The notes: generated by a model from the sequence alone, not told the origin. Positions 34,940-43,426 are shown, numbered from the stretch's first letter. The stretch is 64,000 bases of DNA from Cognatilysobacter xinjiangensis (GCF_014651995.1 NZ_BMXY01000001.1:806001-870000), one strand, 5' to 3'. Translations and numbers: made by a program.

Positions 34940-35500
34940 TCACTCGCGAGGCCCGGCGCCGAGGCGCTCGACGAGCGCCTCGACCAACCTGATCTGATCG
35001 CTCTGCTTCTCGATCAGGAGCTGAAGCTGCTCGGTGCGCAATGCATCGAGCTTGTCGTGCAGCGCCATGATTTCCATCTCGGCCTTCAGGTTGACCGCGT
35101 AGTCATGGGCGGCATCGAGTCGATCCTTAGCCGCTTGCCGGTTCTGGCTCATCATGATCACGGGCGCCTGCACGGCCGCGAGCATGGACAGCAGCAGGTT
35201 GAGGAAGATGAAAGGGTAGGGATCGAAGGGGTGGCGAAGGACGCTGACGTTGAGCAGCGCCCATGCGGCCAGGCCGCCACTGAACAGCGCAATGAAGGTC
35301 CAGGAGCCGCCAAATCGCGCGACCCGATCGGCGAGGCGCTCGCCGAGCGTCAGGCTTTCCGAAAACGCAGCGTTGGTATCCGAGCTCAGCACCCGACGCG
35401 CGGCCGCTCGTGCAACGGCGCTGCGTTGCGCGTCATCAAGGTCCGCGTAGTCGCGTCCGAACCAGTGGCGGGCCGCCTGCTCGTGGTGTTCGCTGGTCAT
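34940..35500 (-). CDS. DUF1003-family membrane protein
   Basis: A 186-residue DUF1003 protein. Two adjacent membrane helices (FGGSWTFIALFSGGLAAWALLN, FDPYPFIFLNLLLSMLAAVQAP) end in the diagnostic IMMSQNRQAAKDR, followed by a cytoplasmic coiled coil (LKAEMEIMALHDKLDALRTE). Function is unknown, though members occur in stress clusters. ATG 35500 starts 98 nt from the FNR-like box at 35599, which more likely serves the divergent universal stress gene. Confidence 0.9.
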   Translation of the reverse strand: MTSEHHEQAARHWFGRDYADLDDAQRSAVARAAARRVLSSDTNAAFSESLTLGERLADRVARFGGSWTFIALFSGGLAAWALLNVSVLRHPFDPYPFIFLNLLLSMLAAVQAPVIMMSQNRQAAKDRLDAAHDYAVNLKAEMEIMALHDKLDALRTEQLQLLIEKQSDQIRLVEALVERLGAGPRE

Positions 35501-35598
35501 GTGGGTTCAGCCGATCAGGTCGCTGCAGGCAGGGTAATGCAGTGCGCCAACCCGGGAGCTCCTCGGTGAATCGCCGTTTGTCTGCAGCGTTCGCAAGA

Positions 35599-35612
35599 TT
35601 GATCCAGGTCAA
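35599..35612. promoter_or_regulatory. FNR/DNR-like box, TTGAT-N4-GTCAA
   Basis: TTGAT CCAG GTCAA matches the FNR consensus at nine of ten positions. It lies 54 nt upstream of the universal stress protein ATG at 35667, a reasonable activator position. Confidence 0.65.
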
Positions 35613-35666
35613 GGCCGGATGCCGGCCGCATGGCAACGTGACGTTGTCACCACCGGGAGTGCAGCC

Positions 35667-36497
35667 ATGCAGGACGTTCTGATCCGAGCCCAAACGCTGG
35701 CGCGTTGGGACGAAAGTGTCGAAACCGCTGCTCGTATCGCGGCGTCGTTCCGGGGAAACCTTACGGGTCTTCACGTCGTGCCGCTCGGACTGCCGCCGGT
35801 GACGCCCTATGACCCCGGCCTGCTGGCCGCCGCAGCCGCTCTGGAGGCGCGCAGGCAGGTCCAAGAAGCCGAAGGGTATGCGGATCGGTTCCGTGCGTGG
35901 GCGCTCCAGATGGGCGCGGCCAATCCCGTATGGCTGGCCTCCACGGGGGACGCCGCAGCGGCCCTGGAATACGTCGCGGGTTGGCACGACCTGCTGGTGA
36001 CCCGCCTGGACGAGGGCGACGACGACCCGTCGGCCAATGCCAGTGGTGTCGGGCGCATCGTGGTGACGACACGCCTGCCGACGCTCGTACTGCCGGCGGC
36101 GTGCGGCGTTGAGGAAGACTTCCCGACGGTCGCCGTTGCCTGGAACGACTCCCCGGGTGCAGCCCGGGCCATTCACGCCGCGCGCCCCTTTCTCCAGCGA
36201 GCCGAGCGAGTTGTGGTCCTGTCCGGATGCCGGCAAACGCCGCAGTTGCGGCCGGCCTTCCGTCTGCAGGATTGGCTGCAGCGACACGTACCGAATGCGG
36301 AGGTGGTCGATCTGGGCGATATCGGGGACGGCGGGAGCCAGACCGGTGCGCGACTGCTGGATGCGGCGGATAGGGAAAACGCCAACCTGCTGGTCATGGG
36401 CGCGTACGGCCACAGCCGATTCTCGGAGTGGGTTCTCGGCGGTGTCACCCGGCACGTCCTGCAGTGCACGAATCGGCCGGTGCTGATGCGCCACTGA
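35667..36497 (+). CDS. Universal stress protein (UspA family)
   Basis: A 276-residue protein of two fused Usp-like halves. The N-terminal half lacks an obvious ATP-binding signature. The C-terminal half ends with LLVMGAYGHSRFSEWVLGGVTRHVLQ, matching the G-2x-G-9x-G(S/T) nucleotide-binding pattern of UspA proteins. ATG 35667 has GGGAGTG upstream and lies 54 nt after the FNR-like box. Such proteins support survival under low oxygen or starvation. The next gene was a P-type ATPase, now only a remnant. Confidence 0.9.
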   Translation: MQDVLIRAQTLARWDESVETAARIAASFRGNLTGLHVVPLGLPPVTPYDPGLLAAAAALEARRQVQEAEGYADRFRAWALQMGAANPVWLASTGDAAAALEYVAGWHDLLVTRLDEGDDDPSANASGVGRIVVTTRLPTLVLPAACGVEEDFPTVAVAWNDSPGAARAIHAARPFLQRAERVVVLSGCRQTPQLRPAFRLQDWLQRHVPNAEVVDLGDIGDGGSQTGARLLDAADRENANLLVMGAYGHSRFSEWVLGGVTRHVLQCTNRPVLMRH

Positions 36498-36571
36498 TCC
36501 GCAGCCCTCGGCGCGCTTGCCGTCTTCGACGCACATGGCGATCCCGCTGCTCCCGACCTCGGCGTGACGAC

Positions 36572-36855
36572 GTGCCTGCACAGGCGAGCTCCGACCCTTA
36601 TTCGCCGCATGGAGGCCTTTCTTCGGAACAGGCCGCGCAGCGGCTGATCACCGACGGACCCAACCGGGTCGAGAGTGATGCATCGATGCCGTTTGTCACG
36701 GCGCTTAGGGCCGCAGTGCGCGAGCCCATGGTGCTGCTCCTGATCGGCGCCGTCGCGCTCTACTTCGCGCTTGGGGAACCCACCGAGGCCGCGGTTCTTG
36801 CGGTGTCGGTGCTGGCCGTCATCGCGCTCGGTATGTTCCAGACCTATCGTGCGGA
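36572..36855 (+). pseudogene. Cation-transporting P-type ATPase, N-terminal fragment
   Basis: From GTG 36572 the frame reads a Cation_ATPase_N domain (GLSSEQAAQRLITDGPNRVE) and the first two membrane helices (EPMVLLLIGAVALYFALGEP, EAAVLAVSVLAVIALGMFQTY) of a P1/P2-type ATPase. It then breaks after TYRAE at about 36855. Everything beyond is the complement of a TauE-like gene. The DKTGT phosphorylation domain and all later parts are missing, so only about 10% of the gene remains. It is a deletion remnant, still in frame for a while into unrelated sequence. Confidence 0.8.
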
Positions 36856-37287
36856 GCCCGAGCCCAGCAGCTTCGGTGCATTGCCGCGGTTGAGCACCAC
36901 CGTCGGATCGCCCTCGCGCCCGCGCGAGCGGAACATCAGCCCGGCGACCACGAGCATCAGCAGCGCGAACAACGCCAGCAGTTTCTGCCCGTCCATCGAC
37001 TTGCCGAGCAGCGCACCGGACCACGCGCCCACGACACCGGCCGTGGCGAAGGTCGCCGCGCAGCGCCACTTCACGTTGCGCTTGCGGGCATGCGTCGTGA
37101 GCCCGATCAGTGCATTGGCCGCGACCGCGAGCGCGCTGGTGCCGATCGCGACGTGCGGGTCGTGCACCCCGACCAGATAGACCATCAGCGGCACGGCGAG
37201 GATCGAGCCGCCGCCGCCGACCAGCCCGAGGGTGAAGCCGACCGCGCTGCCGGCCAGCACACCGAGCAGGATCTGCAGCAGGCTCAC
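36844..37287 (-). pseudogene. TSUP (TauE/SafE) sulfur-compound exporter, C-terminally truncated
   Basis: 147 residues, against about 250-270 for the family. The N-terminal half is intact: LGLVGGGGSILAVPLMVYLVG, the conserved HVAIGTSALAVAANALIGL, and two further helices. The protein ends at LNRGNAPKLLGSGSAR and a TAG lying in ATPase-derived sequence, so the second repeat (normally with FGIGGGFLIVP) is lost. GTG 37287 overlaps the TGA of the ArsR gene. In BigR-type operons this transporter exports sulfite or another sulfur anion. Here it is probably non-functional. Confidence 0.78.
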
Positions 37288-37634
37288 CGGTCGACCTCCT
37301 GGCTGCCGCAGTAGGCGGCGTACAGCGCGTCGAGCACGCTGGCGGCCGGCCCTTCGGCGAGCGAATAGAAGATGGTCTGCGCCTCGCGTCGCGTTTCCAC
37401 CAGCGCCATGTCGCGCAGCACGGCGAGGTGCTGCGAGAGCGCCGACATGCTGAGGCCGGTGATCGGCTGCAGCTCGCCCACGGACGCCTCGCCCTCCACC
37501 AGCTGGCACAGCACCAGCAGCCGTGCTGGATGGGCAAGCGCCCTCAGCAGTGCGGCCGCTTCGTCGGCATGACGCGACATTTCCTCGGGCGAGGGGAGGA
37601 TGCGGGCGCTGGACTCTTTCGCTGAACGAGGCAT
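37284..37634 (-). CDS. bigR: ArsR-family sulfide/persulfide sensor (BigR/SqrR-like)
   Basis: A 116-residue winged-helix repressor (HTH at about 52-75, GELQPITGLSMSALSQHLAVL). Its only two cysteines are C43 (LVLCQLV) and C109 (AAYCGSQ). The 66-residue spacing matches the redox pair of SqrR (C41/C107) and BigR, which form a di- or tetrasulfide link in response to persulfides and then release DNA. It is divergent from a persulfide-dioxygenase-like gene and upstream of the truncated TauE gene. A palindromic operator overlaps the promoter between them. The call is strong on context and cysteines. Confidence 0.88.
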   Translation of the reverse strand: MPRSAKESSARILPSPEEMSRHADEAAALLRALAHPARLLVLCQLVEGEASVGELQPITGLSMSALSQHLAVLRDMALVETRREAQTIFYSLAEGPAASVLDALYAAYCGSQEVDR

Positions 37635-37657
37635 GGCGGCAGTATTTTAGCTATTGC

Positions 37658-37702
37658 TTGACAAGGGGTAGTGACGAACGTACTTTAGGTGCGCCTAAAG
37701 TA
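37658..37702 (+). promoter_or_regulatory. Sigma-70 promoter overlapped by palindromic BigR-type operator
   Basis: TTGACA (37658-37663), a 17-bp spacer, and TACTTT (37681-37686) form a near-ideal promoter. The -10 lies in the palindrome TACTTTAGG-N4-CCTAAAGTA (37681-37702), so a bound repressor would block polymerase. The metallo-beta-lactamase gene starts 20 nt further on. An AT-rich TATTTTAGC at 37643 towards bigR may be a second half-site. Confidence 0.8.
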
Positions 37703-37721
37703 CCCGGCAAGGGATAGCGGC

Positions 37722-38594
37722 ATGAACCCGAACGTCGAAAGCTTCTATGACCCGGCTACGTTCACCCTTAGCTACGTCGTCTACGACCGCGACGGTGGAC
37801 GCGCCGCCATCGTCGACCCCGTCCTCGACTTCGATCCGGCGTCGGCGCGCACATCGACGGTGTCCGCCGACCGCGTCCTCGGCTTCATACGCGGGCACGG
37901 TCTCACCGTCGACTGGATCCTCGAGACCCACGCGCATGCCGATCACCTCACCGCGGCGGCGTACCTCAAGCGCGAAACCGGCGCGAAGGTCGCGATCGGC
38001 CGTGGCATCACGCAGGTGCAGGCGCGCTTCAAGGCGCTGTTCGGCCTGGAGCCGGAATTCGCGACCGACGGCCGCCAGTTCGATCGCCTTTTCGCCGACG
38101 GTGACACCTTCGCGGTTGGCGCGCTCGAGGCTCGCGTCGTCGCTACGCCCGGGCACACGGATGACAGCCTGACCTACGTCATCGGCGATGCGGCCTTCGT
38201 AGGCGACACGGTGTTCGCACCGGAAACCGGCACCGCGCGCGCGGACTTCCCGGGAGGTGATGCTCGCAAGCTCTACCACTCGATCCGTCGCCTGTTCGAT
38301 CTGCCGGCCTATACACGCCTGTTCCTCTGCCACGACTATCCGCCGGCCGAACGGCAGGCGCGCGCGCAAAGCTCGCTCGATGAGCAGCGCCGGCGCAACG
38401 TGCACGTTGGCGGCGATGCCGACGAGGAAGCCTTCGTGCAGATGAGGACGGCCCGCGACGCGACCCTGCCCGCGCCGAAACTCATCCTGCCCGCGCTGCA
38501 GGTCAACATCCGCGCCGGCGAGCTGCCGCCTCCCGACGCCAACGGCATCCGCTACCTGCGCTTGCCGATCGACCAGCTCGGAGGTTCGAAGTGA
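37722..38594 (+). CDS. Metallo-beta-lactamase-fold persulfide dioxygenase-like protein (Blh-type)
   Basis: A 290-residue MBL-fold protein. The metal motif THAHADH spans residues 69-75 (H70, H72, D74, H75), followed by GHTDDSLTYVIGDAAFVGDTVF and the late LFLCHDYPP. This pattern (THAHADHLTAAAYLK) is that of ETHE1/Blh persulfide dioxygenases, which oxidise glutathione persulfide to sulfite. It is the first gene under the BigR-type operator, followed by two YeeE/YedE genes with overlapping stop and start codons. Expected job: cytosolic removal of persulfides under sulfide stress. Confidence 0.88.
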   Translation: MNPNVESFYDPATFTLSYVVYDRDGGRAAIVDPVLDFDPASARTSTVSADRVLGFIRGHGLTVDWILETHAHADHLTAAAYLKRETGAKVAIGRGITQVQARFKALFGLEPEFATDGRQFDRLFADGDTFAVGALEARVVATPGHTDDSLTYVIGDAAFVGDTVFAPETGTARADFPGGDARKLYHSIRRLFDLPAYTRLFLCHDYPPAERQARAQSSLDEQRRRNVHVGGDADEEAFVQMRTARDATLPAPKLILPALQVNIRAGELPPPDANGIRYLRLPIDQLGGSK

Positions 38595-39019
38595 CCGCGA
38601 CGTGGCTCCTCGCCGTGACCGGGGGTGTGCTGATCGGTCTATCGGCCACGCTGTTGCTCTGGCTCAACGGTCGCGTGGCCGGCGTCAGCGGCATCCTCAA
38701 CGGCGTGCTCTTACCGCACGGCGGCGACGTGGCGTGGCGAACGACGTTCCTGCTCGGCCTGATCGTCGCCGCGGGGCTGTACATGGCGCTGGTGCCAGGC
38801 GCGCCGCAGCCGCGCATGGACTTCCCTCGCGCGGGACTCGTCGTGGCCGGCGTGCTGGTCGGCTTCGGTACGCGCATGGCCAACGGCTGCACCAGCGGAC
38901 ACGGCGTCTGCGGCATCGGTCGGCTGTCGGTGCGGTCGCTCGCCGCCGTGGTCACGTTCATGGCCACCGCGATCGCGACCACATCCGTGGTTCGTCACGT
39001 CATCGGGGGCCCAGTATGA
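38591..39019 (+). CDS. YeeE/YedE-family sulfur transporter, first half
   Basis: A 142-residue membrane protein of the DUF395 (sulfur transport) family with four helices. The conserved cysteine motif is FGTRMANGCTSGHGVCGIGRLS, the thiosulfate/sulfide-conducting signature. GTG 38591 overlaps the preceding stop (GTGA) and has GGAGG upstream. Its own stop overlaps the ATG of the second half. In BigR operons the pair (PmpA/PmpB-like) moves reduced sulfur compounds. Confidence 0.9.
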   Translation: MTATWLLAVTGGVLIGLSATLLLWLNGRVAGVSGILNGVLLPHGGDVAWRTTFLLGLIVAAGLYMALVPGAPQPRMDFPRAGLVVAGVLVGFGTRMANGCTSGHGVCGIGRLSVRSLAAVVTFMATAIATTSVVRHVIGGPV

Positions 39020-39432
39020 AGAAGCTTTCGCTCGCCGCGCTCGCCTCCGGCGCGCTGTTCGGCACCGGCCTGGCGATGTCGGGCATGACCGATCCACGCC
39101 GCGTGCTCGGCTTCCTCGACCTGTTCGGCGATTTCGATCCCACGCTCATGTTCGTGCTCGGCGGTGCCGTCGCCACCACGATGCTGCTGTTTCGCTTCGT
39201 GCTGCGTCGAGGCAGCCCAGTGCTCGCCGACACCTTCCATCTGTCGACGTTGAAGGGCGTCGACCGACGCCTGCTCGGCGGTGCGGCGATCTTCGGCATC
39301 GGTTGGGGCATCGCCGGTTACTGCCCGGGGCCCGCCCTGGCGGGCCTCGGCGTCGGCTCGATCGAAGCGCTGTGGTTCGTGCCGGCGCTGCTCGCGGGGC
39401 TGCTGCTGCATCGGCTCGTCAACCGCGCCTGA
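39016..39432 (+). CDS. YeeE/YedE-family sulfur transporter, second half
   Basis: 138 residues, DUF395/DUF6691 type. ALASGALFGTGLAMSGMTDPRRVLGFLDLFG and IFGIGWGIAGYCPGPALAGLG hold the conserved glycines and the single conserved cysteine of the second half. About four membrane helices. ATG 39016 overlaps the previous stop in ATGA. The two halves correspond to one fused YeeE protein in other bacteria. The next 267 nt (39433-39699) hold no gene I can support. Confidence 0.9.
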   Translation: MKKLSLAALASGALFGTGLAMSGMTDPRRVLGFLDLFGDFDPTLMFVLGGAVATTMLLFRFVLRRGSPVLADTFHLSTLKGVDRRLLGGAAIFGIGWGIAGYCPGPALAGLGVGSIEALWFVPALLAGLLLHRLVNRA

Positions 39433-39699
39433 TCGTGCAGCGTCCGCGTGGCACGCGCCGGCGTCGCTGGAGCGCGTGCCATCGATCGTCGAGCTTGCGC
39501 GATGCGATGACGGCCTCGACGGCAGACTGCCGCCCGTCCGCCGCAGAGGAATGCACTGGCGCGTCCGGCGCGCTGTTGCTCGGCGTCGGCACCGCGATGG
39601 TGCGTCCGGCCCGTCAACGTCGTTCGGCGACGTGGCGCGGCCGGACTGGCGCGGCGGGCAGTCGCATGCACAGGGCGCGCGCCGCGTGGCCGAGCTTTG

Positions 39700-40623
39700 C
39701 TAGGCGGTCCGCCCGCGGGCGGACCGGTAGCGTCCAGGGGATATCCCGTGGACTCGTCGAAAGGCCGCGCCGAATGCGCTGTCGGAGAGGAAGCCCAGCT
39801 CCTGTGCTACGGCGGAGACGCTGCGGTGTCCGTCCAGCACCCGGCGAGCGGCGATCCGCATGCGCCAGACGGCGGCATATTCGATAGGCGGCCTTCCGAT
39901 GCGGGCTTTGAAGCGTTCCGCGAAGCCGGCCCGCGATAGCCCTGCCACCGCCGCCAGTTCCGACAGGCGCCAGGAGCGCGTCGGATCCGCGTGGATCACC
40001 CTCAGTGCCGCCGCGACCGGACGATCGTTCAGGCCTGCCAGCCAGCCCAATGCATCTGACGGCGCCTGCGATAGGTGGGCCCGCAGGGCGTGTATGAACA
40101 TGAGCCGCAAAAGGTCGTCGCAAGCCGCGCGCGCCCCCGGCCGATCGTCCCGCCATTCGCGGTCGAGCTGACCTAGCAACCAGGCCATGGGCGCGGCACC
40201 GGCGTCGGCACGGATCACCAGAGCCGGCGGCAACAGGCATACGAGGTCGCCAGAGTCGGCGTGAGACAACGCCACGCTGCCCCCGAGCAGGGAAACATCC
40301 TCCCCGTCGCCATAGTGGGCGGACAAGCCGGTGGCCCCGAATACCTCGGCCGCGTCCACGGGTGGGATGCCGGGCGCGCTGGACAGAACGAACGGCTTGC
40401 CCACGACGATGAAGCAGTCGCCCGCATGCACGTGTATCGGCGCTTCGCCTTGGGGCGTCAGCCAGCAGTGGCCGTGGCGCACGGCGTTGAACTTCAGGGC
40501 GGTGGGATTGAAGCGCAGCGCCCAATTGCCCCCCGCCACGAGTCGCACGCTGCACGCCGCGTTGAAGCCTGCGGCACGGAGGACCTCGGAGAGCGGGTCG
40601 ACCGGCGCATCCTGGATGATCAC
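39700..40623 (-). CDS. AraC-family transcriptional regulator
   Basis: 307 residues. The N-terminal cupin-like domain (DPLSEVLRAAGF, HGHCWLTPQGEAPIHVHAGDCFIV) is of the AraC-binding type found in regulators of aldehyde or ketone reductases. The C-terminal two-HTH AraC domain covers about 200-300 (LSELAAVAGLSRAGFAERFKARIG and VAQELGFLSDSAFGAAFRRVHGISPGRYR). It is divergent from an SDR oxidoreductase gene (83 nt apart), which is its probable target. The effector is unknown. Confidence 0.92.
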   Translation of the reverse strand: MIIQDAPVDPLSEVLRAAGFNAACSVRLVAGGNWALRFNPTALKFNAVRHGHCWLTPQGEAPIHVHAGDCFIVVGKPFVLSSAPGIPPVDAAEVFGATGLSAHYGDGEDVSLLGGSVALSHADSGDLVCLLPPALVIRADAGAAPMAWLLGQLDREWRDDRPGARAACDDLLRLMFIHALRAHLSQAPSDALGWLAGLNDRPVAAALRVIHADPTRSWRLSELAAVAGLSRAGFAERFKARIGRPPIEYAAVWRMRIAARRVLDGHRSVSAVAQELGFLSDSAFGAAFRRVHGISPGRYRSARGRTA

Positions 40624-40706
40624 GACAGAATTCCCGATGTTTGAGGCTGTCTCGTCCAGCCAGCGTAGCGGATCCTGTAAGCCTTACCACCGCAGGGACC
40701 GACAGA

Positions 40707-41669
40707 ATGACCAGCCGTCAGCAGCCGATCGGCACCGGTTTCTCCGCAGCAAGCACGGCAGAGGAGGTCATGGCCGGCATCGACCTGTCCGGGCGTCGGG
40801 CCGTCGTTACCGGCGGATATTCCGGGATCGGCCTGGTCACTGCCCGCGCCCTCGCGGAGGCGGGTGCCACCGTAATCGTCCCGGCTCGTGACCGCCGGCG
40901 CGCGGAGGCCGCCCTTGCCGGGACGGCCGGGATCGAAGTGGAGGACATGGACCTGACGGATCCCGCGTCCATCGCTGCCTTCGCCCGCCGGCTGCGCCAG
41001 CGCGCCGTCCCGGTTTCGATCCTGATCAACAGTGCCGGCGTCATGGCCACGCCTCTGTTCCGCGACGCACAGGGCCACGAGGGACAGTTCGCCACCAACC
41101 ACCTGGGGCATTACCGCCTGACCTGCGGTCTCTGGCCTCTCCTCACCGAAGAGGGCGCCCGTGTCGTCGCCGTGTCGTCCCGCGGGCATCAGATCGCCGG
41201 CGTCGACTTTGACGACATCGACTTCCTGACGCGCAGCTACGACAAGTGGACCGCCTACGGGCAGTCCAAGACGGCGAATGCGCTCTTCGCCCTCGGGCTC
41301 GACCGACGCGGCGCTGCGCATGGTGTAAGGGCGTTCTCCCTGCATCCCGGTCAGATCCTCACCGACCTCGCCCGGCACCTTTCTGCCGAGGAAATCGCCG
41401 GCTTCGGCGCACTCGACGCGGAAGGTCGGCCGATCGTCGACCCCTCCCGCGGGATGAAGACTGTCGAGCAGGGCGCGGCGACGGGCCTTTGGTGCGCGAC
41501 GAGTCCGGCGCTCCGTGGGTCGGGCGGCGTGTATTGCGAGGACTGCGACATTGCCCCGGTCAACACGGGCGAACTGGGTCGGCGGGGCGTTGCGCGCTGG
41601 GCTTGCGACGCAGGGCTCGCCGAGCGGCTGTGGTCGGTGTCCGAAACGCTGACGGGGCTGGGTGTCTGA
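40707..41669 (+). CDS. Short-chain dehydrogenase/reductase, retinol-dehydrogenase-like
   Basis: A 320-residue SDR. It has cofactor motif TGGYSGIG (about residue 37), NSAGVMATP, and catalytic YGQSK, followed by FSLHPGQILTDLARHL and an extended C-terminus (GGVYCEDCDIAPV), as in the SDR group often annotated light-dependent protochlorophyllide or retinol dehydrogenase-like. NADP use is likely from the basic residues after the second strand (PARDRRRAE). ATG 40707 is chosen with AGGGA upstream. It is divergent from the AraC regulator. The substrate cannot be read from the sequence. Confidence 0.88.
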   Translation: MTSRQQPIGTGFSAASTAEEVMAGIDLSGRRAVVTGGYSGIGLVTARALAEAGATVIVPARDRRRAEAALAGTAGIEVEDMDLTDPASIAAFARRLRQRAVPVSILINSAGVMATPLFRDAQGHEGQFATNHLGHYRLTCGLWPLLTEEGARVVAVSSRGHQIAGVDFDDIDFLTRSYDKWTAYGQSKTANALFALGLDRRGAAHGVRAFSLHPGQILTDLARHLSAEEIAGFGALDAEGRPIVDPSRGMKTVEQGAATGLWCATSPALRGSGGVYCEDCDIAPVNTGELGRRGVARWACDAGLAERLWSVSETLTGLGV

Positions 41670-41775
41670 TTCGAATCGCCGCTTGTAGGTGCAGGCGAAG
41701 CGCATTGCTGTCCGACACGATCGCAACTGCGCATCGGTTGTCCGACGGTCCGCGCCGAAGGCGGCGATCGAGTGT

Positions 41776-42231
41776 CTACGCGTCAGCCCTCGCGCGCGGC
41801 TTCAACCGGAAACCGATGCCCAACCGGTTGATCGCGTTCATCGCCGCGATGGTCAGCGTCAGATCGACCAGGTCCTTTTCCGAGAAAACCGCCGCCGCTG
41901 CAGCGTAGGCCTCGTCCGACGCGTGCGTCTCACTGACCCGGGTCACCTCTTCGGCCCACGCGAGCGCGGCGCGCTCCTGCGCCGAGAACAGGTATTCCGC
42001 CTCAGGCCAGACGGGCACCAGGACCACGGTGTCGACCGACATTCCTTCCTTGATGACGTCGCGCGTGTGGATGTCGATGCAATGGGCGCAGCCATTGATC
42101 TGGGAGACCCGCAGGAACACCAGGTGGATCAGCCTGGCGGGCAACGCGGTGCCCGTCGTAACGAAGTGATGTAGGGCCCCGATCGCCTTGGCACCCTCGG
42201 GGGAGACAGCAAACCAGTTGGCGCGTTTCAT
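41776..42231 (-). CDS. Carboxymuconolactone-decarboxylase/AhpD-family protein (CMD1)
   Basis: A 151-residue AhpD-like protein. The redox motif is QINGCAHCIDIHTRD (CxxC plus His), followed by AWAEEVTRVSE and LVDLTLTIAAMNAINRLGIGF. Such proteins reduce peroxides or act on unknown small molecules. ATG 42231 follows AGGA by 8 nt; an ATG three codons earlier is an alternative. A predicted ECF41-type promoter lies upstream on this strand, and the ECF41 sigma gene is divergent. It is a paralogue of the protein at 43467 (shared LxRVSQINGCA and AWAEE). Confidence 0.9.
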   Translation of the reverse strand: MKRANWFAVSPEGAKAIGALHHFVTTGTALPARLIHLVFLRVSQINGCAHCIDIHTRDVIKEGMSVDTVVLVPVWPEAEYLFSAQERAALAWAEEVTRVSETHASDEAYAAAAAVFSEKDLVDLTLTIAAMNAINRLGIGFRLKPRARADA

Positions 42232-42292
42232 GCAGTGCATCCTGTTCGGAGAAGTCGCTGAGCCAGCAGGTTGCTGACCCTTCGATCCGCTG

Positions 42293-42319
42293 GACGCGCC
42301 AGCAGGCCGGCTCGTGACA
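42293..42319 (-). promoter_or_regulatory. Predicted ECF41-type promoter for CMD1
   Basis: On the minus strand, TGTCACG (plus 42313-42319), 16 nt, then CGTC (plus 42293-42296). This is close to the known ECF41 signature TGTCACA-N15/17-CGTC. The -10 element ends 61 nt before the CMD1 start. The spacing equals that of the copy in front of the sigma gene. Confidence 0.7.
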
Positions 42320-42479
42320 GCGGAGCGGCGAGCGGAGGAGGCGGGCGGGTGTCGGTCGAGTGGGCGACCGAAGCTGTGCAGCGCGCCTGAGTAGGCCGCC
42401 GTTGATGGCCGCTCTCCGCGCCTCTAACGCCGCGTCCCGGAGCACCGATCGTCATCGGTTCCCGTGCGGGTCGGCGGGC

Positions 42480-42506
42480 GGTCACACTTCGCCATGCCGC
42501 CGCGTC
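42480..42506 (+). promoter_or_regulatory. Predicted ECF41-type autoregulatory promoter of the sigma gene
   Basis: GGTCACA (42480-42486), 16 nt, CGTC (42503-42506), 23 nt ahead of the sigma-factor ATG. It matches the ECF41 consensus except at the first base and suggests positive autoregulation. Confidence 0.7.
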
Positions 42507-42529
42507 CTGGTTGGATCAAGGAGAACACC

Positions 42530-43426
42530 ATGGACCTTCTCACCGACGTCTTCCAAGGCCACCGCGCCCGACTTTTCGGCATCGCGTACCGGATGCTGGG
42601 CACGCCAGCGGATGCCGAGGATGTTGTGCACGACGCCTGGCTGCGCCTTCAGGCGCACGGTCTGGACGGCCTTGACGACCCGGAGGCATGGCTGGTCACG
42701 GTGACCACCCGCCTATCGCTGGACCGCCTCAGGCGCGCCAAGGCGGAGCGGGCGCAGTACGTCGGGCCGTGGCTGCCTGAGCCGCTCGCGCCCGAGACCG
42801 ATCAGCCCGACCTTGCCCATGAACGGGACGAGAGCCTGAGGCTGTCGTTCCTGCTGCTCCTGGAGCGGCTTGGCCCCGAAGAGCGGGCCGCCTTTCTGCT
42901 GCACGACGTCTTCGAGTACAGCCACAGCGAGGCCGCGACGATACTCGGCATCGGCGAGGATGCCTGCCGGCAGCGCGCCCATCGGGCGAGACTCCGGATG
43001 CGCGAGTCGCGGCCTCGCTTCGACGTCGACGCCAGCGCGCACCGCCGCCTGCTGAATCGATTCGTCGAAGCCCTGGCGCAGCCGTCCCTTGAAACCCTCC
43101 GCGCCCTGTTCGCCGAGGTCGCCGTCCACATCAGCGACGGGGGTGGCGTGGTCCGCGCTTCGCTGCACCCGCTGCATGGCGCCGATCGCCTGGCGCGCTT
43201 GTACCTCCAGATCGGACGGCACCTCTCGCCGACGACGCGACACGAGTTTGGCAGCCTCAACGGGCTTCCAGCGGTCTTCTGGGTTGAAGATGCGATCGTT
43301 ACGGGTGCGATGTGGATCGATACGGATGGCGAGCAGATCACCGCGATCCACGCGATTCGTCACCCCGGCAAACTCGCGAGGCTCAAGCCGGTCACGAATC
43401 GCGTGCCGGCTACGTCCTTGGAGTGA
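42530..43426 (+). CDS. ECF41-family RNA polymerase sigma factor (SigJ-like)
   Basis: 298 residues. Sigma region 2 (ARLFGIAYRMLGTPADAEDVVHDAWLR) and region 4 (LGPEERAAFLLHDVFEYSHSEAATILG) are followed by a SnoaL-like C-terminal extension of ~130 residues. ECF41 marks are present: WLPEP at residues 81-85 in the linker, DGGG at 203-206 and a HPGKL variant of the terminal NPDKL motif. In this family the extension replaces an anti-sigma factor and tunes activity. AAGGAG precedes ATG 42530. The flanking CMD genes are the classic ECF41 partners. Confidence 0.92.
   Translation: MDLLTDVFQGHRARLFGIAYRMLGTPADAEDVVHDAWLRLQAHGLDGLDDPEAWLVTVTTRLSLDRLRRAKAERAQYVGPWLPEPLAPETDQPDLAHERDESLRLSFLLLLERLGPEERAAFLLHDVFEYSHSEAATILGIGEDACRQRAHRARLRMRESRPRFDVDASAHRRLLNRFVEALAQPSLETLRALFAEVAVHISDGGGVVRASLHPLHGADRLARLYLQIGRHLSPTTRHEFGSLNGLPAVFWVEDAIVTGAMWIDTDGEQITAIHAIRHPGKLARLKPVTNRVPATSLE

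Noticed and set aside
36840-36870. Insertion sequence at the ATPase/TauE junction
   Set aside because: No transposase, inverted repeats or target duplication could be seen on either side. A simple deletion or recombination fits better.
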